The notes: a model not told the origin generated them from the sequence alone. A stretch of DNA of 64,000 nucleotides from Microbacterium horticulturae (GCF_029094505.1 NZ_CP119108.1:1302001-1366000), one strand, 5' to 3'. Shown: positions 32,946-42,628, counted from the stretch's first letter. Made by a program: numbers and translations.

Positions 32946-34043
32946 TCAGGACGAGCGCACGACCGCCGCGCGGGCGAGATCGCGCAGCCCACTGACGGCC
33001 GCGTGGCCCAGCTGCGCGCCAGCGAGGGCGCGGTCGGCGTCGCGCGCGTAGTCGGCGATCAACGCCTCCACGCGCGCAAGCGCTCCGGTGTCGTGGATCG
33101 TGCGCTGCAGCGACGCCACCTGCGCGTCATCGAGCTCCGGGTCGCCGAGCAGCTCGTCGACGACGGCACGTGTGCCCGCCGGCAGCGCCTCGCGCGCGTA
33201 CGCGATGAGAACGGTGCGCTTGCCCTCGCGCAGATCGTCGCCTGCCGGTTTGCCCGTCTCGGAGGCGTCGCCGAAGACGCCCAGCACGTCGTCCCGCAGC
33301 TGGAACGCCATGCCGACCGGGTGTCCGAACTGCGAAAGGGCGCGCACCTGGTCATCATCGGCGCCGGCCAGACGTGCGCCGATGAGAAGCGGCTGCTCGA
33401 CGCTGTAGCGAGCCGACTTGAGCGAGGCCACGCGCAGTGCGCGCTCGGCGTGTTCCGCGTCGGGCGCGGTCGCGTGTGCCGATTCTTCGGCGATGTCCAG
33501 GAACTGGCCGATCGTCACGTCGCGGCGCATCGTGGCGTATTGGGAACGGGTGGATGCCGCGATCTCGGCGGAGACGCCCGAGAGGGCGCTCTCCAGCAGG
33601 TCGTCGCTGAGGGCGACCAGCAGGTCGCCGAGCAGCAGGGCTCCGGCACGGCCGAACGCCACGGCGTCGCCGCGCCAGCCGGCCGCGGCGTGCGCGCTCT
33701 CGATGCGGCGGTGCGCGGACGGACGCCCTCGCCGGGTGTCGGAGTTGTCGATGATGTCGTCGTGCACCAGGGCGGCGGCGTGGAAGACCTCGAGGGCTCC
33801 CGCCGCACGGATCACCGCACCGGGAACGGGCGCCGGCGCGGGGGTTGACGACTCCATCACCGCCTGGTAGCCGGTGATGCAGAACCGGGCGCGCAGGCGC
33901 TTGCCGCCGGTGACGGCCGCGGCCGCGGCATCCATCATCCGTCCCGCTTCGGCGCCGTATGACGCGGTCTGCGCGCGCTGCGCCGTGAAGAAGGCTTCCA
34001 TCTGCTGGGAAACGGCCGCAACAGGGTCTGAGAGGGATGCCAC
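32946..34043 (-). CDS. Polyprenyl diphosphate synthase (IdsA-like)
   Basis: A 365-residue all-helical prenyltransferase that extends allylic diphosphates with isopentenyl diphosphate. The first Asp-rich motif is LVHDDIIDNSDTRRGRP (near 95) and the second is QLRDDVLGVFGD (near 245); KSARYSVEQP near 210 fits the family. Product chain length (C15-C25 or longer) cannot be set from sequence alone. GTG start. The gene converges on the Rv2175c-like gene with a 3-bp gap. Its products could feed carotenoid, menaquinone or undecaprenyl pathways. Confidence 0.88.
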   Translation of the reverse strand: MASLSDPVAAVSQQMEAFFTAQRAQTASYGAEAGRMMDAAAAAVTGGKRLRARFCITGYQAVMESSTPAPAPVPGAVIRAAGALEVFHAAALVHDDIIDNSDTRRGRPSAHRRIESAHAAAGWRGDAVAFGRAGALLLGDLLVALSDDLLESALSGVSAEIAASTRSQYATMRRDVTIGQFLDIAEESAHATAPDAEHAERALRVASLKSARYSVEQPLLIGARLAGADDDQVRALSQFGHPVGMAFQLRDDVLGVFGDASETGKPAGDDLREGKRTVLIAYAREALPAGTRAVVDELLGDPELDDAQVASLQRTIHDTGALARVEALIADYARDADRALAGAQLGHAAVSGLRDLARAAVVRSS

Positions 34044-34108
34044 AGGCCTAGCCTAGTGATGACAGCCACGAGTAGACTCGTGGGAAAGAGTTCACCCGAG
34101 GGGGATGC

Positions 34109-34474
34109 ATGCCACTCTCCGAACAAGAGCAGCGCCTGCTCGATGAGATGGAACGCCATCTCATGCAAAACGACGCCGACGTCGTCCACGCGTCGCGCGA
34201 TGGCCGCACCCTCAGCTACCGCAACATCGTGTACGGCACGGTGCTCGTGCTCATCGGCCTCGGCGGACTCATCGCCGGGGTCGCGGTCCCGCTCGCCGTT
34301 GTCGGAGTCATCGGCTTCGTGCTGATGCTCGGCGGCGTCGTCCTCGCCGTCACGCCGGCCAGAGGCAGCCGAGGCCCACGCGACCGGTCGAATCCGCCGA
34401 AGGCCGACAAGCCGGCGTCGTCGTTCATGGATCGCCTGAACGACCGCTGGGACCGTCGACAGGACGGGCGCTGA
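34109..34474 (+). CDS. DUF3040 small membrane protein
   Basis: A 121-residue protein beginning MPLSEQEQRLLDEMERHLMQ, the hallmark of the actinobacterial DUF3040 family. Two transmembrane helices follow close together (near 48-66 and 70-90), with a basic, Pro-rich C-terminal tail. It commonly lies just upstream of mraZ in actinobacteria, as here. GAGGGGG ribosome site. No function is known. Confidence 0.88.
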   Translation: MPLSEQEQRLLDEMERHLMQNDADVVHASRDGRTLSYRNIVYGTVLVLIGLGGLIAGVAVPLAVVGVIGFVLMLGGVVLAVTPARGSRGPRDRSNPPKADKPASSFMDRLNDRWDRRQDGR

Positions 34475-34501
34475 CCGCGCCGCATAACAAGTAAAGACAC
34501 C

Positions 34502-34533
34502 AGACACCGACCCTCGGGTCGGTGTCTTTTTTT
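34502..34533 (+). terminator. Strong Rho-independent terminator before the dcw cluster
   Basis: AGACACCGACC at 34502-34512 pairs perfectly with 34517-34527 around a 4-base loop, followed by a run of seven T. It isolates the DUF3040 transcript from the mraZ operon. Confidence 0.95.
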
Positions 34534-34602
34534 GTGTCCGGACGGGGGATCCGCGTGGCCGGGAAGCGTGAAGGGGAGCGCCGGGGGAGGAAACACGTCG
34601 CC

Positions 34603-34638
34603 AGTGGTGGTGAAGTGGAGGATAGTGGAGTAAAGTGG
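34603..34638 (+). promoter_or_regulatory. MraZ boxes (mraZ operator)
   Basis: AGTGG occurs at 34603, 34614, 34624 and 34634, i.e. at 11, 10 and 10-base steps, 48 bp upstream of mraZ. Helically phased GTGG/TGGG direct repeats are the known binding site for the MraZ ring and overlap the promoter of the division operon. Confidence 0.8.
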
Positions 34639-34681
34639 CGTGAAACCTCACGGGGGGCCGGACGAAGGGGGGTGATCGGCG

Positions 34682-35113
34682 ATGTTGCTCGGGACGTACA
34701 CTCCGAAGCTCGACGACAAGGGCCGCGTCATCCTGCCGGCCAAGTTCCGCGATGACCTCGGCGCCGGGGTGGTCGTCACCCGCGGGCAGGAACGCTGCCT
34801 GTACGTGTTCGCCACCGACGAGTTCGAGCGCATTCACGAGCGCATCCGTGAGGCGCCCCTGACCAACAAGCAGGCCCGCGACTTCCTGCGGATGTTCCTC
34901 TCCGGAGCCAGCGCCGAGAAGCCGGACGGACAGAACCGCATCACCCTCCCCGTTCCGCTGCGGTCGTACGCCGGGCTGCAGAAAGAGCTCGTCGTCACCG
35001 GTGTCGGCGCCCACGCCGAGATCTGGGACGCCGATGCGTGGAACGCCTACGCCGAGAGCAACGAATCCGCCTACGCAGAGATGGAGCAGGAGGTGATTCC
35101 GGGACTGTTCTGA
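34682..35113 (+). CDS. mraZ: Transcriptional regulator MraZ
   Basis: A 143-residue AbrB-fold protein with two MraZ repeats ([18 protein letters not shown] start [20 protein letters not shown]; second [18 protein letters not shown] near 80). It forms a ring that binds the phased repeats upstream and represses the dcw operon in other bacteria. First gene of the cluster; rsmH follows after a 104-bp gap with no terminator. Strong GGGGGGTGATC ribosome region. Confidence 0.95.
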   Translation: MLLGTYTPKLDDKGRVILPAKFRDDLGAGVVVTRGQERCLYVFATDEFERIHERIREAPLTNKQARDFLRMFLSGASAEKPDGQNRITLPVPLRSYAGLQKELVVTGVGAHAEIWDADAWNAYAESNESAYAEMEQEVIPGLF

Positions 35114-35217
35114 TCCCTGTTCGTGATGCCCAGCCGCTCACGCCCTGACGCACTTCCCCGGCGCCAGGTCAGAGCGGATGGGGATCAGGATCCGGGAACG
35201 GAGCCCACCCGCCGACC

Positions 35218-36186
35218 ATGGACATCCGCGACATCCACACCCCCGTAATGCTCGACCGCTGCGTCGAGCTGCTGGCCCCCGCGCTCGAGCGCCCGGGTGC
35301 CGTGCTCGTCGACGCGACGCTCGGCATGGGCGGCCACACCGAGGCCTTCCTCGAGCGCTTCGCCGGTCTCCATGTGATCGGCCTGGACCGCGACACCGAT
35401 GCGCTGCGCATCGCGCAGGAGCGCCTGGCGCGCTTCGCCGGGCGGGTCACCTTCGTGCACACCGTCTACGACGACATCGCCGAGGCGGTGACCGGGACCG
35501 GCCGCGACGGCGTCGACGGCATCCTCTTCGACCTGGGTGTCTCGTCCCTGCAGCTCGACGAGGCCGAGCGCGGTTTCGCCTACGCGCAGGACGCGCCGCT
35601 GGACATGCGCATGGACCAGTCGGCGGGCACCACCGCCGCCGACGTGCTGGCGACCTACAGCGAGGGCGAACTGCGGCGCATCTTCGAGCGCTACGGCGAG
35701 GAGAAGCTCGCCGGCCGTTATGCGCGCGCGATCATCGCGGCGCGCGGCACTGAGCCCATCGAGCGGTCCGGTCGCCTGGTCGAGATCCTGACGGATGCCA
35801 CGCCCGCCGCCGTCGCCCGCGCCGGGCACCCGGCCAAGCGGGTGTTCCAGGCGCTGCGCATCGAGGTCAACGCCGAGCTCTCCGTGCTCGAGCACGCCAT
35901 CCCCGCTGCGCTGCGCAGCCTGCACGTGGGCGGCCGCATCGTCGTGCTGTCGTACCAGTCGCTGGAGGACCGGCTCGTCAAGCGGGCTCTGGCCGCGGCA
36001 TCCACGTCCACCGCCCCCGCGGGACTGCCCGTCGAACTCCCCGAACATGCCCCCCGCTTCCGTCTGCTGGTCAAGGGAGCCGAGCAGGCATCCGATGACG
36101 AGCGCGCACGCAACCGCCGTGCCGCGCCCGTCCGGCTGCGCGCCGCCGAGCGCGTGCGCCCCGATGATGCCCAGGAGATCGCATGA
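35218..36186 (+). CDS. rsmH: 16S rRNA (cytosine(1402)-N4)-methyltransferase
   Basis: A 322-residue SAM-dependent enzyme that methylates C1402 of 16S rRNA. Visible elements: [12 protein letters not shown] at the start, the SAM-binding [18 protein letters not shown] (near 30-47), [18 protein letters not shown] (near 103-120), and the C-terminal [14 protein letters not shown] and [11 protein letters not shown]. The ATG is preceded only by a distant GGAG. The stop overlaps the ftsL start by four bases (ATGA). Confidence 0.95.
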   Translation: MDIRDIHTPVMLDRCVELLAPALERPGAVLVDATLGMGGHTEAFLERFAGLHVIGLDRDTDALRIAQERLARFAGRVTFVHTVYDDIAEAVTGTGRDGVDGILFDLGVSSLQLDEAERGFAYAQDAPLDMRMDQSAGTTAADVLATYSEGELRRIFERYGEEKLAGRYARAIIAARGTEPIERSGRLVEILTDATPAAVARAGHPAKRVFQALRIEVNAELSVLEHAIPAALRSLHVGGRIVVLSYQSLEDRLVKRALAAASTSTAPAGLPVELPEHAPRFRLLVKGAEQASDDERARNRRAAPVRLRAAERVRPDDAQEIA

Positions 36187-36755
36187 GCGCCCAGGCCGCC
36201 ACCGCCCGCCCACTGTCCACACCCGCTGCGCGGCCCGTACGTCGGCTGCGCGCGCTCGAGCTGCCGGCCCTGCGCCGCCGCCCGCGCCTGTGGTACGGCC
36301 TGATCGCCGTGGCCGCGGCGCTCGGGATCGTCGGCGCGCAGATGGTCTTGTCGGTGATGACGACGCAGAGCTCGTACGAACTCGCCCGGCTGAACTCCCA
36401 GCACCACGAGCTGACGCTGCAGAAGCAGGTCCTCGACGACGAGCTGGCCGGGCTCGGTTCGCCGCAGTACCTCGCGGCGAATGCCGCGGCGCTCGGCATG
36501 GTCGTCGACAAGACGCCGAGCTACCTGCGCCTGAGCGACGGCAAGATCCTCGGCGCGCAGAAGGCGGCCTCGTCGACGTCGGCCATCACCCTCGGCAAGG
36601 GGTCGGTGGCCAACGAGCTGATCGCCGACACGCCGCTGGTGACCGACCCGCACGCCACGATCGACGGCAACGACAAGCAGAAGAAGACCTCGACCACCGA
36701 AAACATGACACCCGTGCCCGTGACCGACGGTCTGCCGACGGTTCGCACACACTGA
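36183..36755 (+). CDS. ftsL: FtsL-like cell division protein
   Basis: A 190-residue bitopic protein. A basic cytoplasmic N-terminus (1-38), one transmembrane helix (near 39-60) and an extracytoplasmic coiled-coil-like segment ([20 protein letters not shown]) with [12 protein letters not shown] ending fit FtsL, which binds FtsQ and FtsB in the divisome. Identity rests mostly on position between rsmH and ftsI and on topology, as FtsL sequences diverge. The C-terminal 85 residues are Ser/Thr-rich and probably disordered. Starts on the ATGA overlap with rsmH. Confidence 0.85.
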   Translation: MSAQAATARPLSTPAARPVRRLRALELPALRRRPRLWYGLIAVAAALGIVGAQMVLSVMTTQSSYELARLNSQHHELTLQKQVLDDELAGLGSPQYLAANAAALGMVVDKTPSYLRLSDGKILGAQKAASSTSAITLGKGSVANELIADTPLVTDPHATIDGNDKQKKTSTTENMTPVPVTDGLPTVRTH

Positions 36756-36759
36756 GAAC

Positions 36760-38553
36760 ATGACGACCCGCAGCACTCGCAGCCCTCGCCGCCGTACGGT
36801 GGTCGCCCTCGGCGTCGTTCTCATCATCCTGTGCGCGTTCGTCATCCGCCTCGTCGACATCCAGGTCGTCAACGCGCAGGAGAACATCGACAACGCGATG
36901 GACCACGGCCTGAGCACCACCACGGTGCTCGCCGGCACGCGCGGCGAGATCGTCGACGACGACGGCACCCCGCTCGCCGTCGGCACGCTCAGCTACACCT
37001 GCCAGTTCAGCCCGAACATCGTGCGCACGCTCACCCTGCACGACACGCACGGCCAGGAAGTGCACGTCACCTGGGACGAGATGTCGGAGAAGATCGCCCA
37101 GATCACCGGGCAGAGCGCCGACGAACTGCGCAAGGCCGTCTCCGACGCGCTGATCGCGCACCCCGATCCCAAGGTCCCTGCCCAGTACGCGCCCCTGGCC
37201 AAGAACCTCACGACCGACCAGTACCGCAAGATCACGGCGCTGGGAGCCGACTACGTCGCATGCACCCCGAAGGCCGCACGCACGTACCCGAACGGCGCGG
37301 TGGGCGGCAACCTCATCGGTTTCATGAACGCCGAGGGCAAGCCCGGCGCGGGTCTGGAAAGCCAGTACAACCAGTGCCTGACGCCGTCGAACGGCAAGCT
37401 CACCTTCCAGAACGGCAAGGACGGCGTCATCATCCCCGGCACCGAGACGGAGACGCCCGCCGTGGACGGCGGCACGCTCAAGCTCACGATCGACTCCGAC
37501 CTGCAGTGGTACATGCAGCAACTGGCTGAGCAGGCGACCAAGGAGACCGGCGCGCAGTACGCGACGATCTCGGTGCTCGACGTGAAGACCCACAAGCTGA
37601 AGGCCGCCGCCGAGTACCCGACCGTCGACCCGAACAACTACGACGCGAAGGGCTCGTACCTGTACAGCCGTATCTTCAACTCACAGTTCGAGCCGGGATC
37701 GACGTTCAAGGGCATCACCGCCGCCACGCTCATCGACACCGGGGCCGCCACTCCCACTTCGACGGCGCAGGTGCCCTGGGTCAAGCACTTCTCCAACGGC
37801 GCCGTGGTCAACGACGCGTTCCGGCACGGCGTGTCCACCTACACGCTCGCGGGCGCGCTCATGGACTCCTCCAACGTCGGAGCATCGATCTTCAGCGAAC
37901 GCACGACGTTGAAGACCCGGTATCAGTACCTGAAGAAGTTCGGCATCGGCGACGGCTCCGCCATCCACTTCCTCGGTGAGACCAACGGCATCGTGCACCC
38001 GTACCAGGACTGGGACAACCAGATGCGCTACGACACCGCCTACGGTCAAGGTCTGACGACCACCGTGCCCGAACTGCTGACCGCGTACGAGGCGCTGATC
38101 GACGGGGGCGTGAAGTACCCGATCCAGCTCGTCGACTCGTGCACGAAGGCGGACGGGACCGAGGTGACCCCGACGCTGCCCAAGGCGGAGCGGGTTATCA
38201 GCGAGAAGACCTCGGCGACGATGCGCGAGATCTTCGAGAACGTGGCGCTGCAGTCGAACTCCTACGCCGACATGGTGAAGATCCCCGGCTACCGCATCGG
38301 CGTCAAGACCGGCACCGGCCAGATCGCCGAGAACGGGCACTACAAGAGCGGCGTGTACTACACGACGATGATCGGGTTCGCCCCCGCCGACGACCCGCAG
38401 TACCTCGTCGCGGTCACGCTCGATCAGCCCACTAAGGTAAGGTCGTCTACGGCCAACGCGCCCACCTTCGTGAAGGCGATGACCCAGGTTCTGAAGACCT
38501 ATCGGGTGATGCCCGCGACGAAGAAGCCGACCATGCTGCCGAAGTTCGGCTGA
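36760..38553 (+). CDS. ftsI: Septal peptidoglycan transpeptidase FtsI (PBP, class B)
   Basis: A 597-residue class B penicillin-binding protein. One N-terminal transmembrane helix (near 12-32), the pedestal/dimerisation domain (about 50-240) and a transpeptidase domain (about 255-590). Catalytic motifs: Ser-Lys in EPGSTFKGI near 313, SxN in DSSNVGAS near 370 and KTGTGQ near 515. It crosslinks septal peptidoglycan with FtsW. Five bp after ftsL. Directly followed by murF: the usual murE gene does not appear between them. Confidence 0.93.
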   Translation: MTTRSTRSPRRRTVVALGVVLIILCAFVIRLVDIQVVNAQENIDNAMDHGLSTTTVLAGTRGEIVDDDGTPLAVGTLSYTCQFSPNIVRTLTLHDTHGQEVHVTWDEMSEKIAQITGQSADELRKAVSDALIAHPDPKVPAQYAPLAKNLTTDQYRKITALGADYVACTPKAARTYPNGAVGGNLIGFMNAEGKPGAGLESQYNQCLTPSNGKLTFQNGKDGVIIPGTETETPAVDGGTLKLTIDSDLQWYMQQLAEQATKETGAQYATISVLDVKTHKLKAAAEYPTVDPNNYDAKGSYLYSRIFNSQFEPGSTFKGITAATLIDTGAATPTSTAQVPWVKHFSNGAVVNDAFRHGVSTYTLAGALMDSSNVGASIFSERTTLKTRYQYLKKFGIGDGSAIHFLGETNGIVHPYQDWDNQMRYDTAYGQGLTTTVPELLTAYEALIDGGVKYPIQLVDSCTKADGTEVTPTLPKAERVISEKTSATMREIFENVALQSNSYADMVKIPGYRIGVKTGTGQIAENGHYKSGVYYTTMIGFAPADDPQYLVAVTLDQPTKVRSSTANAPTFVKAMTQVLKTYRVMPATKKPTMLPKFG

Positions 38554-38571
38554 CGCGCGGCCCCCACACTC

Positions 38572-39984
38572 ATGATCGCCCTCACCCTCGCTCAGATCGC
38601 CCGCGCCGTGTCGGGCACCCTGCACATCGCCGGTGCCGATACGGAAGGCACCGTCCTCGCTGGTCCCGTCGACACCGACTCCCGCCTCATCGAGCCCGGC
38701 GGCGTGTTCGTCGCCAAGCCCGGCGAGATCACCGACGGCCACCTGTTCGTCGACGCCGCCGCAGCCAACGGCGCCGCCGTCGCCATCGTCGAGCACCTCG
38801 TCGAGACCCGGATCTCGCAGATCGTCGTCTCCGACGCCGTCCAGGCGCTGGCCGACCTCGCGCGCGAGGTGGTCGCGCGGGTGCGCGCGCACGGCGACCT
38901 GAAGGTCGTCGGCATCACCGGCTCGAACGGCAAGACCACCACGAAGAACCTGCTGGCGCGCGTCCTGCAGGACGAGGGCGAGACCGTCGCCCCGCGTGCC
39001 TCGTTCAACAACGAAGTGGGTGCGCCGCTGACGATGCTGCGGGTGACGGATGCCACGCGCTACCTCGTGTGCGAGTTCGGGGCGTCCGGACCTGGCGCGA
39101 TCGCGCGCCTGGCTGGCCTCGTCGACCCCGACGTCGGGGTCGTGCTGATGGTGGGAATGGCGCACGCCGGCGGCTTCGGCGGCATCGAAGGCACCGCGAA
39201 GGCCAAGGCCGAGCTCGTCCACGCGGTCCGCCCCAGCGGCGTGGCCGTGCTCAACGCCGACGACCCGCGCGTCGCCGCGATGGCGTCCATCGCCGACGAG
39301 CGCGGCCTCACGGTGCGCCGGTTCGGCACCGGTCCGACCGCTGATGTGCGCGCCGAGGAGACGGAGACGGATGCCGCGGGCACGCGCTGCACGCTTGTCG
39401 TCGACGGCGCGCGGCTGCCGCTGCACCTGCGTGTGCTGGGCGCCCACCACGTCTGGAACGCCATGGCGGCGCTCACCGCCGCCGTCGCTCTCGGCGTGGC
39501 ACCGCAAGACGCCGTGGCGCGGCTGGAGACCGTCGAGCTCGCCGAGCGCTGGCGCATGCAGCCGCTCGGCAACGACCGCGTGCGCATCATCAACGACGCG
39601 TACAACGCGAGCCCCGACTCGATGGCGGCCGCGCTGCGCACGCTCGCGCAGATCACCGGCCCCGACGAGCGCACGGTGGCGGTGCTCGGCGCCATGAGCG
39701 AGCTCGGCGAATACGCCGGAGAAGAGCACGACCGCATCGGCGAGCTGGCCGTGCGACTGCGCATCCAGCGCATCGTCGTCATCGGCGCCGATGCGCGCCG
39801 GCTGTTCCTCGCCGCCGTCGGCGAGGGGTCATGGGATGACGAGGCCGTCTTCTTCGCGACCGCCGATGAGGCCTACGACTACCTGCTCACCGAGCTGCGC
39901 GACGGCGACCGGGTGCTGGTGAAGTCGTCCAACTCCGCGGGACTCCGCTTCCTCGGCGATCGTCTGGGAGAATCGTTCTCGTGA
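38572..39984 (+). CDS. murF: UDP-N-acetylmuramoyl-tripeptide--D-alanyl-D-alanine ligase
   Basis: A 470-residue Mur ligase that adds D-Ala-D-Ala to the UDP-MurNAc-tripeptide. Visible are the substrate-binding N-domain (TDSRLIEPGGVFVA near 38), the ATP-binding GITGSNGKTTTKNLL (near 117-131), ASFNNEVGAPLT (near 145; FNNxxGxP is diagnostic of MurF rather than MurE), and the C-domain INDAYNASPDSM near 343. Hence this gene is MurF and not a misplaced MurE. It ends on a GTGA overlap with mraY. Confidence 0.95.
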   Translation: MIALTLAQIARAVSGTLHIAGADTEGTVLAGPVDTDSRLIEPGGVFVAKPGEITDGHLFVDAAAANGAAVAIVEHLVETRISQIVVSDAVQALADLAREVVARVRAHGDLKVVGITGSNGKTTTKNLLARVLQDEGETVAPRASFNNEVGAPLTMLRVTDATRYLVCEFGASGPGAIARLAGLVDPDVGVVLMVGMAHAGGFGGIEGTAKAKAELVHAVRPSGVAVLNADDPRVAAMASIADERGLTVRRFGTGPTADVRAEETETDAAGTRCTLVVDGARLPLHLRVLGAHHVWNAMAALTAAVALGVAPQDAVARLETVELAERWRMQPLGNDRVRIINDAYNASPDSMAAALRTLAQITGPDERTVAVLGAMSELGEYAGEEHDRIGELAVRLRIQRIVVIGADARRLFLAAVGEGSWDDEAVFFATADEAYDYLLTELRDGDRVLVKSSNSAGLRFLGDRLGESFS

Positions 39985-41090
39985 GGTCTCTCCTGACAGC
40001 GGCAGCGGTCTCGCTCGCGTTCACGCTCTTCCTGACACCCGTCTTCATGCGGCTGTTCCGCAAGTGGGGCTGGGGTCAGGTCATCCGCACGCCCGAGGAT
40101 CCGCACAACCCCAGCCACGCAGCCAAGCGCGGCACCGTCACCATGGGCGGCACTATCTTCATCGCCGGCAGCGTCGTCGGCTACCTCGTCGGCTGCTTCA
40201 CGGGCAACACCCCGCCCACCGTGTCGGGGTGGCTCGTCATCTGGATGATGGTGGGCTTCGGCGCCGTCGGCTTCATCGACGACTTCATGAAGGTCCGCAA
40301 ACAGCGCAGCCTCGGCCTCAGCGGCTGGCCCAAGGTGCTCGGCCAGGTGATCGTCACGGTGCCGTTCGGCATCATGGCCCTGAACTTTCCCGACGCATAC
40401 AACCAGACGCCCGGGTCGAAGTTCATCTCGCTGTTCCGCGACGTCCCGGTGCTGAACCTCTTCGCCCTCGGCGCCGTCGTGGGGTGGATCCTCTATCTGA
40501 TCTGGATCAGCTTCCTCGGCGTCGCCTGGTCGAACAGCACCAATGTGACGGACGGGCTCGACGGCCTGGCCACCGGTATCGGCATCTTCACGATCGCCGC
40601 GATGAGCCTGGCCACGTTCTGGCAGTTCCAGCAGTCGTGCGCCGACGCCGCACTGCTCACGGCCTATCAGCCGGCGTGTTACACCACCCGTGACCCGCTC
40701 GATCTCACGATCATCGCGGCATCCTTCGTCAGCGCCCTGGTCGGATTCCTCTGGTGGAACGCGCCGAAGGCGAAGGTGTTCATGGGCGACGTCGGGTCGA
40801 TGGCCATCGGTGGCGTCATCGCCGCGATGTCGATCCTGTCGCACACCGAGATCCTCGCGGCTCTCATCGCCGGTGCGTTCATCGTCGGACCCGGATCGGT
40901 CATCCTGCAGCGCATCTACTTCAAGGCCACGCGCGGCAAGCGGCTGTTCCTGATGAGTCCGTTCCACCATCATCTCGAGATGCGCGGGTGGCCGGAGATC
41001 ACCATCGTCGTGCGCATGTGGATCATCGCCGGAATCCTCGCCGTCACCGGCATCGGCCTGTTCTACGTCGAATGGCTCTCGCTGACATGA
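39981..41090 (+). CDS. mraY: Phospho-N-acetylmuramoyl-pentapeptide-transferase
   Basis: A 369-residue polytopic enzyme, about ten transmembrane helices, that makes lipid I from UDP-MurNAc-pentapeptide and undecaprenyl phosphate. Catalytic and metal residues lie in FIDDFMKVRKQRSLGLS (near 95), NSTNVTDGLDGLATG (near 185), FMGDVGSMAIGG (near 266) and the loop MSPFHHHLEMRGW (near 325). GTG start within the murF stop. Confidence 0.96.
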   Translation: MRSLLTAAAVSLAFTLFLTPVFMRLFRKWGWGQVIRTPEDPHNPSHAAKRGTVTMGGTIFIAGSVVGYLVGCFTGNTPPTVSGWLVIWMMVGFGAVGFIDDFMKVRKQRSLGLSGWPKVLGQVIVTVPFGIMALNFPDAYNQTPGSKFISLFRDVPVLNLFALGAVVGWILYLIWISFLGVAWSNSTNVTDGLDGLATGIGIFTIAAMSLATFWQFQQSCADAALLTAYQPACYTTRDPLDLTIIAASFVSALVGFLWWNAPKAKVFMGDVGSMAIGGVIAAMSILSHTEILAALIAGAFIVGPGSVILQRIYFKATRGKRLFLMSPFHHHLEMRGWPEITIVVRMWIIAGILAVTGIGLFYVEWLSLT

Positions 41091-42628
41091 CCGAGCGCAT
41101 CGCCGCACTGACCAGCTGGCACGCCGACTGGAAGGGCCTGCGGGTCGCCGTGCTCGGGCTGTCGGTGACCGGCTTCTCGGTCGCCGACACACTCGCCGAA
41201 CTCGGCGCAGAGGTGCTCGTGGTCACCGAGAGCGCCTCCGAGGAGTACGCCCGGCTGCTGCCGGTGATCGGCGCACGCCTGCATCAGGGTCCGCTCGAAG
41301 AGGTTCCGGCGCCGCTGCGCGACTTCGCGCCGGAGGTCGTCGTCGCCTCACCCGGCTTCGCCCCGCACCACCCGGTGATCCGGTGGGCGCAGGAGCGCGG
41401 CATCCCGCTCTGGGGCGACCTCGAGGTCGCGTGGCGGGTGCGCGACAAGGTCACCCGGCCTGACGGTCGACCGGCCGACTGGGTGCTCATCACGGGCACG
41501 AACGGCAAGACCACGACCACCCAGATGACCGCGGCGATGCTCGTGGCGGGCGGTCTGCGTGCGGCGCCGTGCGGCAACATCGGCGTGCCGGTCCTCGATG
41601 CCGTGCGCGATCCGGGCGGCTTCGACGTGCTGGTCGTCGAGGTCTCCAGCCACCAGCTCTGGTATCTCTCGCACCAGGTCGGCGGCCCCGAGCCGGTCTC
41701 GCCCCACGCCGCGGTGTGCCTCAACCTGGCGCCCGACCATCTGCAGTGGCACGGCTCGTTCGACGCGTACCGCGATGCGAAGTCGTTCGTCTACGCGAAC
41801 ACGCGCGTCGCGTGCGTGTACAACCGGGCCGACGTCGCCACCCGGCGCATGGTCGAAGACGCCGACGTCGTCGAGGGGGCGCGCGCCATCGGCTTCGGGC
41901 TGGACGTTCCCGGGCCCAGCGATCTCGGCGTCGTCGACGGCATCCTCGTCGACCGGGCCTTCCTTGATGATCGGCGCACGACCGCGCTCGAGCTGTGCAC
42001 GGTCGACGATCTGGCCGAGCAGGGGCTGGCCGCTGCGCACATCGTCGCGAACGCGCTGGCCGCAGCCGCTCTCGCCCGCTCGCTCGACGTGCCGCCCGCC
42101 GCCATCCGCGCGGCCCTGCGCGACTTCCGCCTCGACGCGCACCGCATCGAGATCGTCGCCAGCGCCGACGGCATCACCTGGATCGACGACTCGAAGGCGA
42201 CGAACCCGCACGCCGCGGCCTCGTCACTGGCCGCCTACCCCGGCGCGGTCTGGGTCGTGGGCGGCCTGCTGAAGGGCGTGGACATCAGCGACCTCGTGCA
42301 GACCCGGGGCCCGGCCGCCAAGGCGGCGATCGTCATCGGCGTCGACCGCGCGCCGGTCCTCGCGGCGTTCGCGCGACACGCGCCGACGGTGCCGGTCGTG
42401 GAGGTCGACGGCGGCGAGACTGAGGATGTCATGGCGCGGGTCGTCGAGATCGCGACCGGAATCGCCGCTGACGGGGACGTGGTTCTGCTCGCACCCGCCG
42501 CGGCGTCTTTCGACCAGTTCTCGTCCTACGCCGACCGGGGGTCGCGCTTCGCAGCCGCCGTGCACGAGCTGATCGCGAGGGGGGACGATGACCAGCACGA
42601 CGATCCGTCCTCCGCACGGGGCCGCTGA
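41087..42628 (+). CDS. murD: UDP-N-acetylmuramoylalanine--D-glutamate ligase
   Basis: A 513-residue Mur ligase that adds D-Glu to UDP-MurNAc-L-Ala (or -Gly in group B walls). The N-terminal Rossmann-like start is GLRVAVLGLSVTGFSVAD; the ATP loop is ITGTNGKTTTTQM near 140; the ligand block EVSSHQLWYL near 185 and WIDDSKATNPHAA near 370 identify MurD. The frame is open far upstream over mraY; the ATG at 41087 on the mraY stop (ATGA) is the sensible start. It overlaps ftsW by 41 bp at its end. Confidence 0.93.
   Translation: MTERIAALTSWHADWKGLRVAVLGLSVTGFSVADTLAELGAEVLVVTESASEEYARLLPVIGARLHQGPLEEVPAPLRDFAPEVVVASPGFAPHHPVIRWAQERGIPLWGDLEVAWRVRDKVTRPDGRPADWVLITGTNGKTTTTQMTAAMLVAGGLRAAPCGNIGVPVLDAVRDPGGFDVLVVEVSSHQLWYLSHQVGGPEPVSPHAAVCLNLAPDHLQWHGSFDAYRDAKSFVYANTRVACVYNRADVATRRMVEDADVVEGARAIGFGLDVPGPSDLGVVDGILVDRAFLDDRRTTALELCTVDDLAEQGLAAAHIVANALAAAALARSLDVPPAAIRAALRDFRLDAHRIEIVASADGITWIDDSKATNPHAAASSLAAYPGAVWVVGGLLKGVDISDLVQTRGPAAKAAIVIGVDRAPVLAAFARHAPTVPVVEVDGGETEDVMARVVEIATGIAADGDVVLLAPAAASFDQFSSYADRGSRFAAAVHELIARGDDDQHDDPSSARGR

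Noticed and set aside
38572..39984. This Mur ligase as MurE.
   Set aside because: It carries FNNxxGxP and the NDAYNASPDSM block of MurF, and lies directly before mraY as murF does.
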